A stretch of DNA of 64,000 nt from Streptosporangium violaceochromogenes (GTDB taxonomy: Bacteria; Actinomycetota; Actinomycetes; Streptosporangiales; Streptosporangiaceae). The stretch covers positions 1-64,000 of the forward strand of contig NZ_BNBB01000019.1 of NCBI RefSeq assembly GCF_014654615.1, in the 5' to 3' direction. Below are positions 1 through 7,924 of this stretch, one piece after another. Position numbers and translations under genes: made by a program. How positions within the stretch are numbered: the first letter of the stretch is position 1; each line of letters begins with the position of its first letter. Under the pieces are notes generated by a model. It was not told the DNA's origin, did not search any database, and worked only from the letters and a program-made list of their open reading frames with translations.

Positions 1-1
1 C

Positions 2-439
2 GCCATCAACATGCGCCGCCGGGCCCGGATGGTGGACCTCGCCCGCGAACTGGCCGGCGGATCCTTCCAGGGGTGCACGGTCGCCGTTCTCGGCGCCGCC
101 TTCAAACCCAACTCCGACGACATCCGCGACTCCCCGGCGCTGGACGTGGCGGTCAAGATCGGCGAGCAGGGGGGCCGGGTCACCGTCTACGATCCGGTGG
201 CCCAGGAGAACGCCCGCCGCGCCCACCCCGAGCTCTCCTACGGCACCTCCGCCCTCGACGCCGCCCGCGGCGCGCACGTGACGCTGCTGCTGACCGAGTG
301 GCAGGAGTTCATCGATCTCGACCCCGAGGCGCTCGGCGCCGCCGTCGCCACTCGCAAGATCGTTGACGGCCGCAACGCCCTCGACGCGGAGGTCTGGCGG
401 GCGGCCGGCTGGCACTACCGGGCCCTCGGCCGCCCCTGA
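2..439 (+). CDS. UDP-glucose 6-dehydrogenase, C-terminal part (5' end outside window)
   Basis: Only the C-terminal ~145 residues are present; the reading frame is open at the left edge. This part is the UDP-binding domain of UDP-glucose/GDP-mannose dehydrogenases, which oxidise a nucleotide sugar to its uronic acid in the cytoplasm with two NAD+. The hallmark is GAAFKPNSDDIRDSPAL (about 25 residues after the visible start), matching the family FKpnTDDxRxSPa motif, followed by a Rossmann-like VTVYDPVA segment. The catalytic cysteine lies upstream of the window. The last 25 bp overlap the 3' end of the convergent pentapeptide gene. Related sugar dehydrogenases (UDP-ManNAc dehydrogenase) cannot be excluded. 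Confidence 0.85.
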   Translation, partial: AINMRRRARMVDLARELAGGSFQGCTVAVLGAAFKPNSDDIRDSPALDVAVKIGEQGGRVTVYDPVAQENARRAHPELSYGTSALDAARGAHVTLLLTEWQEFIDLDPEALGAAVATRKIVDGRNALDAEVWRAAGWHYRALGRP

Positions 440-1293
440 CCGGTGCTCACGGGGACGGGCCGCCAGTGGGCGGGGGCCTTCAGCGACGGAGGGATCCTGG
501 TGGCGCCGTCTCCCCGGGCGGCGTTGAGCTGAGACTGCGTGAGGAAGAGGCTCCCGGTGAGATCGGCGCCCCGCAGATCCGCGTCGCGGAGGTCGGCGCC
601 GATCAGATCGGCCATCCTCAGGTCGGCGCCTCTGAGGTCGGCCGCGATGAGATGGGCCCCGCGCAGGCTGGCCCCGCGCAGATCGGCGCCGCGCAGGCCG
701 GCGCCGATGAGGTCGGCTCCCCGGTGGTTCCTCTTGCGGCCGGGGACCCTCGCCCGCACCAGCTCGCCCGCGCGCAGCAGCAGGGCGTTGATCTCGTGCC
801 GGAGCGCCGCGACGTCCGTCGTGGCGAGCGTGTCGGCGTCGGCGCGGGTCAGGCGATCGATGTCGTCCAGCGCGCGGCGGAGGTCGCCGTGGACGGGGCG
901 GGCGGGCGGCATCGCCAGGGCCTCGCCCAGGTACCACATCAGCTCGTGGAGCTGCCGCATGACGGGAAAGACGTCGAACATCCGCCGTGCGAGACGGGGC
1001 TCCCGCCGCCAGTCCTGACCGGCGAAGGTGACCTGGGAGACCTTCTGCCCCGCGCCGAAGCAGTCGAAGACGACACAGCCGGAGAAGCCCCGCTCGCGGA
1101 GGTGGGCGTGGATGCCGCACCGGAAGTCGGCCTGGAGGTTCGCGCACGGCTGCCCACCGGCCTTGTCGACCGCGAAACCGGCCGAGGCGGCGAAGGGCAG
1201 CGCGACGCAGCAGAGGCCGAAGCAGTTGGCGCAGTCGGCTCGCAGGCCGGGCCGGGCCTCACCGGGCGAGGGGGCTCCGTGCTTGTGGGACAC
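415..1293 (-). CDS. Cys-rich pentapeptide-repeat protein
   Basis: A 292-residue protein. The GTG at 1293 was chosen because AGGAG lies about 10 nt upstream and the longer frame has non-coding composition. Residues 21-78 carry eight cysteines (21, 24, 28, 29, 50, 59, 73, 78), including CANCFGLCC, suggestive of a metal site or disulfides. A helical middle follows (about 100-185). Residues 190-250 are pentapeptide repeats of the A(D/H)LRG type, forming a right-handed quadrilateral beta-helix. There is no signal peptide or clear membrane segment. Pentapeptide proteins are usually interaction scaffolds, and no enzymatic role can be assigned. Its 3' end overlaps the convergent dehydrogenase gene by 25 bp. 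Confidence 0.75.
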   Translation of the reverse strand: MSHKHGAPSPGEARPGLRADCANCFGLCCVALPFAASAGFAVDKAGGQPCANLQADFRCGIHAHLRERGFSGCVVFDCFGAGQKVSQVTFAGQDWRREPRLARRMFDVFPVMRQLHELMWYLGEALAMPPARPVHGDLRRALDDIDRLTRADADTLATTDVAALRHEINALLLRAGELVRARVPGRKRNHRGADLIGAGLRGADLRGASLRGAHLIAADLRGADLRMADLIGADLRDADLRGADLTGSLFLTQSQLNAARGDGATRIPPSLKAPAHWRPVPVSTGQGRPRAR

Positions 1294-1472
1294 CGTACGT
1301 GATCTCCTGCCGTGGGGTGGGCACCGCCTTTCGCCGTGCCCCCGGACGAGCCCATTCTCCCCGACCGGACGGAGTGGTCCCGGCCCGGTACGCCCCCTGC
1401 CGGGCGGGACGCCTCCGGCCGGGGTGCGATCGAGCCCGCGCCCCGGGTCGCGGAGGGACGGCGCGACGAGGG

Positions 1473-1709
1473 TCAGTTGTCGAACTCGCCCAGCTTCACC
1501 CCGCCGACGAAGGCGTCCCACTCCGAGCGGGTGAAGAGCAGCGCCGGCCCCTCGGGGTTCTTGGAGTCGCGCAGGGCGTACAGCAGGCCGAGGCCGGCCT
1601 TGTGGCCGGAGCCGGGGGCCTCCACCACGGCGACCTCCACGCAGTTGCCGCCGTTGTCGCTGCTCAGGGATGCCTTGCGCCAGACGGCCCCGCTTAGGTC
1701 TGTTTCCAT
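1473..1709 (-). CDS. DUF397 small protein, partner of upstream XRE regulator
   Basis: A 78-residue DUF397 protein. Family features visible are the N-terminal W-R-K-A-S-x-S stretch, NGGNCVEVA near residue 20, the RDSKNP segment and the C-terminal LLFTRSEWDAFV. It overlaps the upstream XRE gene by 16 bp, so the two are almost certainly co-translated. Actinomycetes carry many such pairs (the WhiJ type in Streptomyces), in which the small acidic partner is thought to modulate the HTH protein. Its biochemical function is not established. Confidence 0.9.
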   Translation of the reverse strand: METDLSGAVWRKASLSSDNGGNCVEVAVVEAPGSGHKAGLGLLYALRDSKNPEGPALLFTRSEWDAFVGGVKLGEFDN

Positions 1710-2521
1710 GTCTCCATCACCTTCGTCATGAGGTCAATGCTCGGCCGCGGGGGCAGCGCCTCCGTGCGGAGCTCTTCGTAGCGCATGCAGACCTCCGCCA
1801 CATCACGTGGATGGTCCGTGACGTGCCCTTCGGCGGCACAGTCCACGTAAGCAGTATCCGCGCTGCCCTCGACGCTCGCTATGACGAAAGCCCCACTCAG
1901 ACCGGCCGTGACGGTGACGCCCGCGGGCACGATCTGGACCGAGACGTAGCGGTTCTCCATCGCCGCCATCACGGCCGCGATCTGGCCGCGCATGATCTCC
2001 GGGCTGCCGATCCGCCGGTAGAGCACGCTCTCGTCGATCACCACCCACAGCAGGGGCGGACGGGTGCCGTGCAGCAGGCTCTGGCGCTCGATCCGCCCGG
2101 CCACCAGCTCCTCGACCCGCTCCTCCGCCGTTCCCCGTCGTCCCCGCAGCAGGGCGCGGGCGTAGTCGGGGGTCTGCAGCAGGCCGGGAAACACCAGCGG
2201 CTCCCAGTTTCTGAGGGTGTGGGCCTCGCGCTCGATCTCCACCCACGGCCGGAACCACGGGGGGTAGGTCGCCTGGGTGAGCAGGGGCCAGACCCGCATG
2301 AGCGTCCCGCCGGTGTTGAGCATCCGGTCACACCGTTCGGTGAAGTCACGCGAGGGGTTGCGCTTGGCGGTCTCCACCATGCCGACCAGGGCCGCGGAGT
2401 AGGAGATCGCCTCGGCGAGCTGCTCCTGCGTCCAGCCCGCCTGGTCACGCAGGCGGCGAAGCTCTGCGGCGAAGAACGCCAGGGGGCCGGACCTGCTGTC
2501 GAGCTCACGCGCGGGGGACAT
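1694..2521 (-). CDS. XRE-family HTH regulator with DUF5753 domain
   Basis: 275 residues. The ATG at 2521 is preceded by AGGAG with a 6-nt gap; an in-frame GTG at 2539 would put that site inside the gene. The N-terminal helix-turn-helix (about residues 13-70) contains LRDQAGWTQEQLAEAISYS followed by VGMVETAKRNPS. The rest is the DUF5753 domain typical of WhiJ-like regulators, with VFPGLLQTPDYARALL and later VQIVPAGV. It is expected to be a cytoplasmic DNA-binding protein working with the overlapping DUF397 gene, probably autoregulated. Two CATTACGG direct repeats lie 60-90 bp upstream of the start. Confidence 0.9.
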   Translation of the reverse strand: MSPARELDSRSGPLAFFAAELRRLRDQAGWTQEQLAEAISYSAALVGMVETAKRNPSRDFTERCDRMLNTGGTLMRVWPLLTQATYPPWFRPWVEIEREAHTLRNWEPLVFPGLLQTPDYARALLRGRRGTAEERVEELVAGRIERQSLLHGTRPPLLWVVIDESVLYRRIGSPEIMRGQIAAVMAAMENRYVSVQIVPAGVTVTAGLSGAFVIASVEGSADTAYVDCAAEGHVTDHPRDVAEVCMRYEELRTEALPPRPSIDLMTKVMETWKQT

Positions 2522-2932
2522 CAAGAACTCCTGTCTCACGCCGGGACCGCGTCACGACCGTTCACGACCACGGCCGCCCTCCCGTAATGACTTCATCACG
2601 CACCGTAATGTCACACCGTCCCGTTGGGAAGCGCATCCCCAAAAGACGTCAAGATCATCGTCATGGACACAGAAATCCCCACCGGTCGTCCATGAATCGA
2701 CCCACGTCGCCGACGGTGACCCCGACGGCGACATGTGGGAAACGGGAGAGGAGACACACCGCCACTCTGTCACGGAGAGTGATCCCCCTACCCCCTCCGG
2801 CAGGTCCGGCCTCTCCATCTCGGCGATGAGAGCCGGAAAAGGCGGGGGCAGGCGGAAAACCCCCGGCGACCCGGGCCCTGTGAAAGGACCGCGGAGGAGG
2901 GCCGGAAGAGGGCCGGGGAGGAGGACGGCGCG
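2522..2932. other. Intergenic region upstream of the XRE/DUF397 pair
   Basis: About 410 bp with no convincing gene. A short minus-strand frame at 2552-2818 lacks a recognisable product and normal codon bias. It should hold the promoter of the XRE gene and the 3' untranslated part of purE. The only structure noticed is a pair of CCGTAATG direct repeats (2582-2589 and 2603-2610). Confidence 0.6.
2582..2611 (-). promoter_or_regulatory. Candidate operator: two CATTACGG direct repeats
   Basis: On the minus strand CATTACGG occurs twice with a 21-bp period, two helical turns, which would place two protein dimers on one face of the DNA upstream of the XRE gene. Autoregulation is an inference. Confidence 0.3.
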
Positions 2933-3436
2933 TCAGCCGCCGAGACCGGCGGCCTCGGCGCGGAGCCTGGCGCCCTTGGCGTAGGCCTCCTCCTTCAGCG
3001 CGGCCTGGAACCGTTCCATCCTCGCCCGCAGCCCCTCGTCGGAGGCGGCGAGGACGCGCACGGCCAGCAGACCCGCGTTACGGGCCCCTCCGACGGCGAC
3101 GGTCGCGACCGGAACCCCCGCGGGCATCTGGACGATCGACAGCAGGGAGTCCATGCCGTCGAGATACTTCAGCGGCACCGGAACACCGATCACCGGCAGC
3201 GGGGTCACCGAGGCGAGCATGCCGGGCAGGTGGGCGGCTCCCCCGGCCCCCGCGATGATCACCTTGAGACCGCGCCCGGCCGCCCGCGCGCCGTAGGCGA
3301 TCATCTCCTCGGGCATGCGGTGCGCGGAGACCACGTCGGCCTCGAACGCCACGTCAAACTCGGCCAGCGCCTCGGCGGCGAGCCTCATCACCGGCCAGTC
3401 GGAGTCGCTGCCCATGACGATGCCGACGGTGGTCAT
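2933..3436 (-). CDS. purE: N5-carboxyaminoimidazole ribonucleotide mutase PurE
   Basis: 167 residues, full length for class I PurE. It converts N5-CAIR to 4-carboxy-AIR in de novo purine synthesis, receiving the PurK product. Visible motifs are [10 protein letters not shown] at the N-terminus (phosphate and ribose binding), SAHRMPEEM with the catalytic histidine, and [11 protein letters not shown]. It lies downstream of purK on the same strand, separated by about 160 bp. Confidence 0.97.
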   Translation of the reverse strand: MTTVGIVMGSDSDWPVMRLAAEALAEFDVAFEADVVSAHRMPEEMIAYGARAAGRGLKVIIAGAGGAAHLPGMLASVTPLPVIGVPVPLKYLDGMDSLLSIVQMPAGVPVATVAVGGARNAGLLAVRVLAASDEGLRARMERFQAALKEEAYAKGARLRAEAAGLGG

Positions 3437-3604
3437 TGGTGCTCCTCGCCCCGCGGCGCGCGGGCCGCGTTCACAGTGGTGTCGTGGCGGCCGGTGAAAC
3501 CGGACCGGCCGGCCGGGTCCCGGGGGCGGCCCGTCCGCGGGCGCCCGTCAGGAGGGCTCACACGGAGCACAAGAGGGCTCATACGGGGAAGAGGGCTCAT
3601 ACGT
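3437..3604. repeat. Three imperfect copies of the purK stop-codon region
   Basis: GAGGGCTCATACG-like units lie at 3552-3565, 3573-3586 and 3591-3604 (spacings 21 and 18 bp), in the gap between purK and purE. The rightmost unit contains the purK TGA (complement of 3597-3599). The other two look like tandem echoes of the purK 3' end, as slipped replication would leave. The rest of the 160-bp gap shows nothing else. Confidence 0.6.
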
Positions 3605-4763
3605 AGACGCCCTCGGAGAGGTAGGCGGCGGCGTGGCGGGCGCGGGCGCGGACCTCGTCCAGGTTGTCGCCGAGCGCGGTGACGTGGCCGATCTTGCGGC
3701 CGGGCCGTACCTCCTTGCCGTAGAAGTGAATCTTGATCCCCGGGTCGTGGGCCATCACGTGCTCGTAGCGGGAGAAGACGTCCGGATCGTCGCCCCCCAG
3801 GACGTTGGCCATCACCGCCACCGGGGCCGACATCACCGGAGAGCCGAGGGGGAGGTCCAGCACGGACCGCAGGTGCTGCTCGAACTGGGAGGTGCGGGCG
3901 CCGTCGATCGTCCAGTGGCCGCTGTTGTGCGGGCGCATGGCCAGCTCGTTCACCATCAGCCCGGAGGCGGTGGCGAACATCTCGACGGCCAGCAGCCCGG
4001 TCACCCCCAGCTCGTGGGCGATCTTCAGGGCGATCCGCTGGGCGGACGCGGCCTGCTCGGTGTCCAGGCCGGGCGCGGGGGCGAGCACCTCGACGCAGAT
4101 CCCGTCCCGCTGGACGGTCTCCACGACCGGGTAGCTCACTCCCTGCCCGTGCGGCGAGCGCGCGACCAGGACGGCCAGCTCCCGCTCGAACGGCACGAAC
4201 GCCTCGGCCATCAGGGGGGTTCCGGTGGCCAGAACCTCGGCCGCCTCCTCCACCGAGCGGCAGACCCACACGCCCCGCCCGTCATATCCCCCGCGCACGG
4301 CCTTCAGCACGACCGGCAGGCCGTGCTCGCCGGCGAACTCCTCGACGTCGGCGACCGTGGCGACCCGCCGCCACGGCGGGCACGGGGCGCCGATCGCGGT
4401 CAGCCGCTCGCGCATCACGGCCTTGTCCTGGGCGTGCACGAGCGCGTCGGCGCCGGGGTGTACGGCGAAGCCGTCCGCGGCCAGCGCGCGGATGTGCTCG
4501 GTGGGCACGTGCTCGTGGTCGAAGGTAAGCGCGTCACAGCCCTTGGCGAAGCCGCGCAGGGTCTCAAGGTCGCGGTAGTCGCCCAGGCGCACGTCGCCGA
4601 TCACCCGGGCCGCGCTCTCGTCCGGTGTGTTCGCCAGCACCCGCAGCTCCACCCCGAGGGCGATCGCGGCCTGCTGGGTCATCCGGGCGAGCTGGCCCGC
4701 TCCGATGACGCCGACGACGGGCCCGAGGGACCCGAGGGAACTACGGGAGGAAGAGCTGCTCAC
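3597..4763 (-). CDS. purK: 5-(carboxyamino)imidazole ribonucleotide synthase PurK
   Basis: 388 residues, an ATP-grasp enzyme making N5-CAIR from AIR, ATP and bicarbonate. The N-terminal GVIGAGQLARM is the PurK pre-ATP-grasp signature. FDHEHVP (the family has FExE/D here), LPVVLKAVRGGYDGRGVWV and the C-terminal ELAMRPHNSGHWTIDG are diagnostic. The GTG at 4763 has no Shine-Dalgarno, but a TAAACT -10-like hexamer lies 8 bp upstream of it, so the mRNA may be leaderless. The serine-rich N-terminus (MSSSSSRSS) is unusual. Divergent from the GtrA gene. Confidence 0.96.
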   Translation of the reverse strand: MSSSSSRSSLGSLGPVVGVIGAGQLARMTQQAAIALGVELRVLANTPDESAARVIGDVRLGDYRDLETLRGFAKGCDALTFDHEHVPTEHIRALAADGFAVHPGADALVHAQDKAVMRERLTAIGAPCPPWRRVATVADVEEFAGEHGLPVVLKAVRGGYDGRGVWVCRSVEEAAEVLATGTPLMAEAFVPFERELAVLVARSPHGQGVSYPVVETVQRDGICVEVLAPAPGLDTEQAASAQRIALKIAHELGVTGLLAVEMFATASGLMVNELAMRPHNSGHWTIDGARTSQFEQHLRSVLDLPLGSPVMSAPVAVMANVLGGDDPDVFSRYEHVMAHDPGIKIHFYGKEVRPGRKIGHVTALGDNLDEVRARARHAAAYLSEGVYV

Positions 4764-5197
4764 GACGGTCGAGTTTACCGGCCCGCCGTACGGCGTTCCG
4801 GCAGGGGTGTGCGTCCGAAGGCGCGGCGGAACGCGGGGCCGCCGGGCTCACGGCAGCGGCCGCGGCACTTCAGGACGGCGCTTCAGGGTGGCCGGGGCCG
4901 AGGGGCTCAGGAGGCCCGGGGGCGGGGTGCGGACCGTGCCCGGTCGTGGGGGCGCGAGGGGGAAAAGTTCGCCGGAGGCTCCCGTTGATCTACCGGTTCG
5001 GAGTAACCTCAGGTCCCTCGATTTATCTCCCGACACGCATCATTTCGCGATATGTCGGTAGCTGTCTGCTATGCACAACATCTGGTCAACCGGCCCCCGG
5101 AGCCGGCGGGGGCACCGGTAGCCTGACAGGAGAACACCCCCGAGGTCCCCCGAGTGGCGGATCAACAGCCGATACCGGAAAGGACCGTGTAGGAGAC
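4764..5197. other. Divergent intergenic region purK / gtrA
   Basis: About 430 bp between divergently read genes. It must carry both promoters. A frame open from 4946 is continuous with gtrA, but the part before 5198 reads as low-complexity Gly/Pro/Arg and is not thought to be translated. No repeats or RNA gene were recognised. Confidence 0.5.
4772..4777 (-). promoter_or_regulatory. Candidate -10 element for leaderless purK mRNA
   Basis: TAAACT on the minus strand ends 8 nt before the GTG start at 4763. Actinomycete -10 elements sit 6-8 nt upstream of +1, so transcription would begin at or next to the start codon. No good -35 hexamer is seen. Confidence 0.4.
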
Positions 5198-5677
5198 GTG
5201 CGATTTCTGCGAGGCGTCTACGACCGGCTCGCCGGCCTGGTCCGCGAGCTGTCGAAGTTCGGGACCGTAGGGGCCGTCGCGTTCGTCGTCGACACCGGCG
5301 GCTTCAACCTCCTGCAGTACGGCCTGCACTGGGGCCCGCTGATCTCCAAGGTCGTGGCCACGGTGATCGCGGCCACGTTCGCCTACCTGGGCAACCGTTT
5401 CTGGACCTTCAGGCATCGCGAGCAGAGCGGCTTCGCCCGCGAGTACCTGCTGTTCTTCCTGCTCAACGGGGTGGCGCTGCTGATCGGCCTGGTCTGCATC
5501 GCCTTCACCCGCTACACCCTGGAGCTGACCGACCCGCTGAGCATCAACGTCGCCAACCTGGTCGGCATCGGCCTGGGAACGCTCTTCCGGTTCTGGTCCT
5601 ACAAGAGGTGGGTCTTCCTGGCGACGAGGGAGAACGTTCCGGAGGAGCTTCCCGGCGAGGTCACCCCGGTCCGCTGA
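5198..5677 (+). CDS. GtrA-family membrane protein
   Basis: 159 residues with four predicted transmembrane helices: VGAVAFVVDTGGFNLLQYG, ISKVVATVIAATFAYLGN, YLLFFLLNGVALLIGLVCIA and INVANLVGIGLGTLFRFW. The ELSKFGTVGAVAF entry and the NRFWTF and RFWSYKRWVF ends match GtrA (PF04138). Family members are involved in moving polyprenyl-linked sugars across the membrane for cell-wall glycan or teichoic acid decoration; no substrate can be read from sequence. The GTG at 5198 fits the family start; AGGAG is only 2 nt upstream, a tight spacing. Its last 19 bp, including the stop, are duplicated in tandem. Confidence 0.9.
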   Translation: MRFLRGVYDRLAGLVRELSKFGTVGAVAFVVDTGGFNLLQYGLHWGPLISKVVATVIAATFAYLGNRFWTFRHREQSGFAREYLLFFLLNGVALLIGLVCIAFTRYTLELTDPLSINVANLVGIGLGTLFRFWSYKRWVFLATRENVPEELPGEVTPVR

Positions 5678-5694
5678 GGTCACCCCGGTCCGCT
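5657..5694. repeat. Perfect 19-bp tandem duplication over the gtrA stop codon
   Basis: The unit gaggtcaccccggtccgct occurs at 5657-5675 and again at 5676-5694. The first copy encodes the last residues of GtrA and the first base of the stop; the second lies just after it. This is a recent-looking slippage duplication. Confidence 0.85.
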
Positions 5695-5716
5695 GAGATC
5701 CCCGGCCCGCGACCGG

Positions 5717-6994
5717 TCACGCGGGCCCGCTGACCACCCGGGTCCTGCCGTTGTCCCCGACCCGCCGCAGGAAGAGCGCGAACGTCGCCGGACGGGGCCT
5801 GACGAGCTCCAGCCGTCCGCCGTCGGCGGCGGCCAGGGCCCGTGCCAGGGTCAGTCCCAGGCCGGTGCCGCCCGCCCCGCTGACGTTCCGTTCGAAGATC
5901 CGGTAGGCGAGCTCGTCGGAGACACCCGCCCCCTCGTCGGCGACCTCGACCACGATGGACCTGTCCTTGTCGCTGGTGGTCACGGTGACCGTGCCCCCGC
6001 CGTGCTTCAAGGAGTTCTCCAGCAGGGTGGCGATCACCTGGGTGATGCCGCCGCTGGTGCCCAGCGCCCGCAGCCCGCGCGTGCCGGAGAGCCTCAGCCG
6101 GCGCCCCACCCGGCGGAACGCCGGCCCCCACTCGATGAACTGCTGGTCGATCAGGTCGTCGAGCTGGACCGTACCGGCCTGTGCCTGCCGCTGGCGCCGG
6201 GCGGCGGCCAGGAGCTCGTCGATCACCGCGGTCAGCCGCTCGGCCTGCACGATGGCGGCCTCGCCCTCCTCCTTGACGATCCCGGGCTCGTGGGCCGCCG
6301 CCACGATCTCCTCCAGCCGCATGGTCAGGCCCGTGAGCGGGGTGCGGAGCTGGTGGGAGGCGTCCGTGGCGAACTCCCGCTCCCTGGCCAGCAGGTCGGA
6401 GATGCGGGTCGCGCTGCGGTCGAGCACCTCGGCCACCCGGTCGAGCTCCTGGATGCCGTAGCGGTGCTTGCTGGGCCTGGCGTCGCCGGAGCCGAGCCGC
6501 TCAGCGATCATCGCCAGGTCGCTGAGCGGGAGGGTCAGGCGTCGCGACTGCACGATGGCCAGTCCCACCGCCACCGCGAGAGCCGCCGCGGCGAGCGCCA
6601 GGATGAGCAGGAGCCACGCGCGCACCTCTCGCTCGACCTGGGTCTTGTCCCGGCTGACCGCGACGTACACGCCGTTCTCCGACTGGGCGTCCTCGGTCAT
6701 CTTGCGGCTCTCGGGGGGCTCGGTCCCCACCATCGTCACCTGGGGAGGCGTCCCCTTCGCATAGATCTGGAGGTATCGGTCGGGATACTTGCGCTTCAAC
6801 TGCTCGGCTTCAACGGGCTGATCCTGTATCCGGGCATACTCCACCTCCCCCAGCAGGCTCTTGGCCTGGGAGGAGAGCTCTTGAGTCGCCTCTTCCTCGA
6901 TCAGCCGGTTGACCGCCACGCCCAGGGGGATGCCCAGCAGCAGCACCCCGATGACCGCGACGAGCAGGGTGGAGGAGAGCAGGCGGCGACGCAT
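5717..6994 (-). CDS. Two-component sensor histidine kinase
   Basis: 425 residues. TM1 is at about 6-26 (LVAVIGVLLLGIPLGVAV). An extracytoplasmic sensor of roughly 100 residues is followed by TM2 (WLLLILALAAAALAVAVGLA) and a HAMP region. The dimerisation/H-box is FATDASHQLRTPLTGL, with His as phosphoacceptor. The ATPase domain has an N-box (TLLENSLKHGGG), G1 (VADEGAGVSD) and G2 (GTGLGLTLA). The gene starts 3 bp after the response regulator stop, so the pair is an operon. The signal is unknown. Confidence 0.95.
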   Translation of the reverse strand: MRRRLLSSTLLVAVIGVLLLGIPLGVAVNRLIEEEATQELSSQAKSLLGEVEYARIQDQPVEAEQLKRKYPDRYLQIYAKGTPPQVTMVGTEPPESRKMTEDAQSENGVYVAVSRDKTQVEREVRAWLLLILALAAAALAVAVGLAIVQSRRLTLPLSDLAMIAERLGSGDARPSKHRYGIQELDRVAEVLDRSATRISDLLAREREFATDASHQLRTPLTGLTMRLEEIVAAAHEPGIVKEEGEAAIVQAERLTAVIDELLAAARRQRQAQAGTVQLDDLIDQQFIEWGPAFRRVGRRLRLSGTRGLRALGTSGGITQVIATLLENSLKHGGGTVTVTTSDKDRSIVVEVADEGAGVSDELAYRIFERNVSGAGGTGLGLTLARALAAADGGRLELVRPRPATFALFLRRVGDNGRTRVVSGPA

Positions 6995-6997
6995 TCC

Positions 6998-7666
6998 CTA
7001 CTCTCGTTCGAACCGGAAGCCGACCCCTCGCACCGTGGTGATGTATCGCGGTTTGGCGGCGTCGTCGCCCAGCTTGCGGCGCAACCACGAGATGTGCATG
7101 TCGAGGGTCTTGGTGGAACCCCACCAGTTGGTGTCCCACACCTCGCGCATGATCTGCTCTCGGGTGACCACCTTGCCGGCGTCGCGGACCAGGACCCGCA
7201 GGAGGTCGAACTCCTTGGTGGTCAGGTGAAGCTCCTTGTCTCCCATCCACGCGCGGCGGGAGTCGGCGTCGATGCGCACGCCCTGCACCACGGGCGTCTC
7301 GGACGTGCCGCGCCGCAGCAGCGCGCGGACCCGGGCCAGCAGCTCGGCCAGCCGGAAGGGCTTGGTGACGTAGTCGTCGGCCCCCGCGTCGAGGCCGACG
7401 ACGGTGTCCACCTCGTCGACGCGGGCGGTGAGAATGAGCACGGGCGTGCCGTGCCCTTCGGCGCGGATGCGCCTCGCGACCTCCAGCCCGTCCATCTCGG
7501 GCAGGCCCAGGTCAAGAACGATCAAGTCGATGCCACCCGACAGCGCCCGCTCCAGGGCTTGCGGGCCGTCGGGGCTCACCTCGACTTGATAGCCCTCACG
7601 GCGCAGAGCACGCGCCAGCGGCTCAGAGATCGAGGTGTCATCCTCGGCGAGAAGTACACAGGTCAT
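6998..7666 (-). CDS. OmpR-family response regulator
   Basis: 222 residues. The receiver domain has the acidic pair LLAEDD, phosphoacceptor Asp52 in LIVLDLGLPEMDG, and LILTAR and DDYVTKPF (conserved Thr and Lys). The C-terminal winged helix ends in HISWLRRKLGDD and TVRGVGFRFE. The ATG at 7666 is the standard receiver start; a longer frame to 7756 is not convincing. Translated with the downstream kinase. Confidence 0.96.
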   Translation of the reverse strand: MTCVLLAEDDTSISEPLARALRREGYQVEVSPDGPQALERALSGGIDLIVLDLGLPEMDGLEVARRIRAEGHGTPVLILTARVDEVDTVVGLDAGADDYVTKPFRLAELLARVRALLRRGTSETPVVQGVRIDADSRRAWMGDKELHLTTKEFDLLRVLVRDAGKVVTREQIMREVWDTNWWGSTKTLDMHISWLRRKLGDDAAKPRYITTVRGVGFRFERE

Positions 7667-7876
7667 GTTGCGATCGTAGGACCTTAAGGGATCGTTTCCC
7701 GGGTACAGCGCGCGGTTTGACTCGTCGTTGACGTATCCATTGACCTGGGCAAACACTGATAAATGCCGGATAGTCCTCCCGCAACGGCCGGGGAGCGCGC
7801 GGCACGGCTCGCGCCTCGGACGTCCATGAAAGTGACAGGCCCGCCAAGCCTTCCGTCATCACTCCCTCACAAAACA

Positions 7877-7913
7877 GAACACACCCGCCAGATAGGACCT
7901 GACGGGCGTGTTC
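7877..7913 (-). terminator. Rho-independent terminator of bfd-bfr
   Basis: Just past the bfr stop, minus-strand RNA can fold a 15-bp stem (GAACACGCCCGTCAG against CTGGCGGGTGTGTTC, with two G-U pairs) and a 7-nt loop, followed by a U-rich CTGTTTTG run. This is a textbook intrinsic terminator, which is uncommon in such GC-rich DNA. Confidence 0.85.
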
Positions 7914-7924
7914 CGACAATCTGC

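Noticed and set aside
2552-2818. 88-codon minus-strand frame upstream of the XRE gene
   Set aside because: No ribosome site, no product recognised and weak codon bias; it covers the probable promoter.
4946-5197. 84-codon N-terminal extension of the GtrA protein
   Set aside because: The extension is low-complexity, unlike family N-termini, and GTG 5198 gives the standard length.
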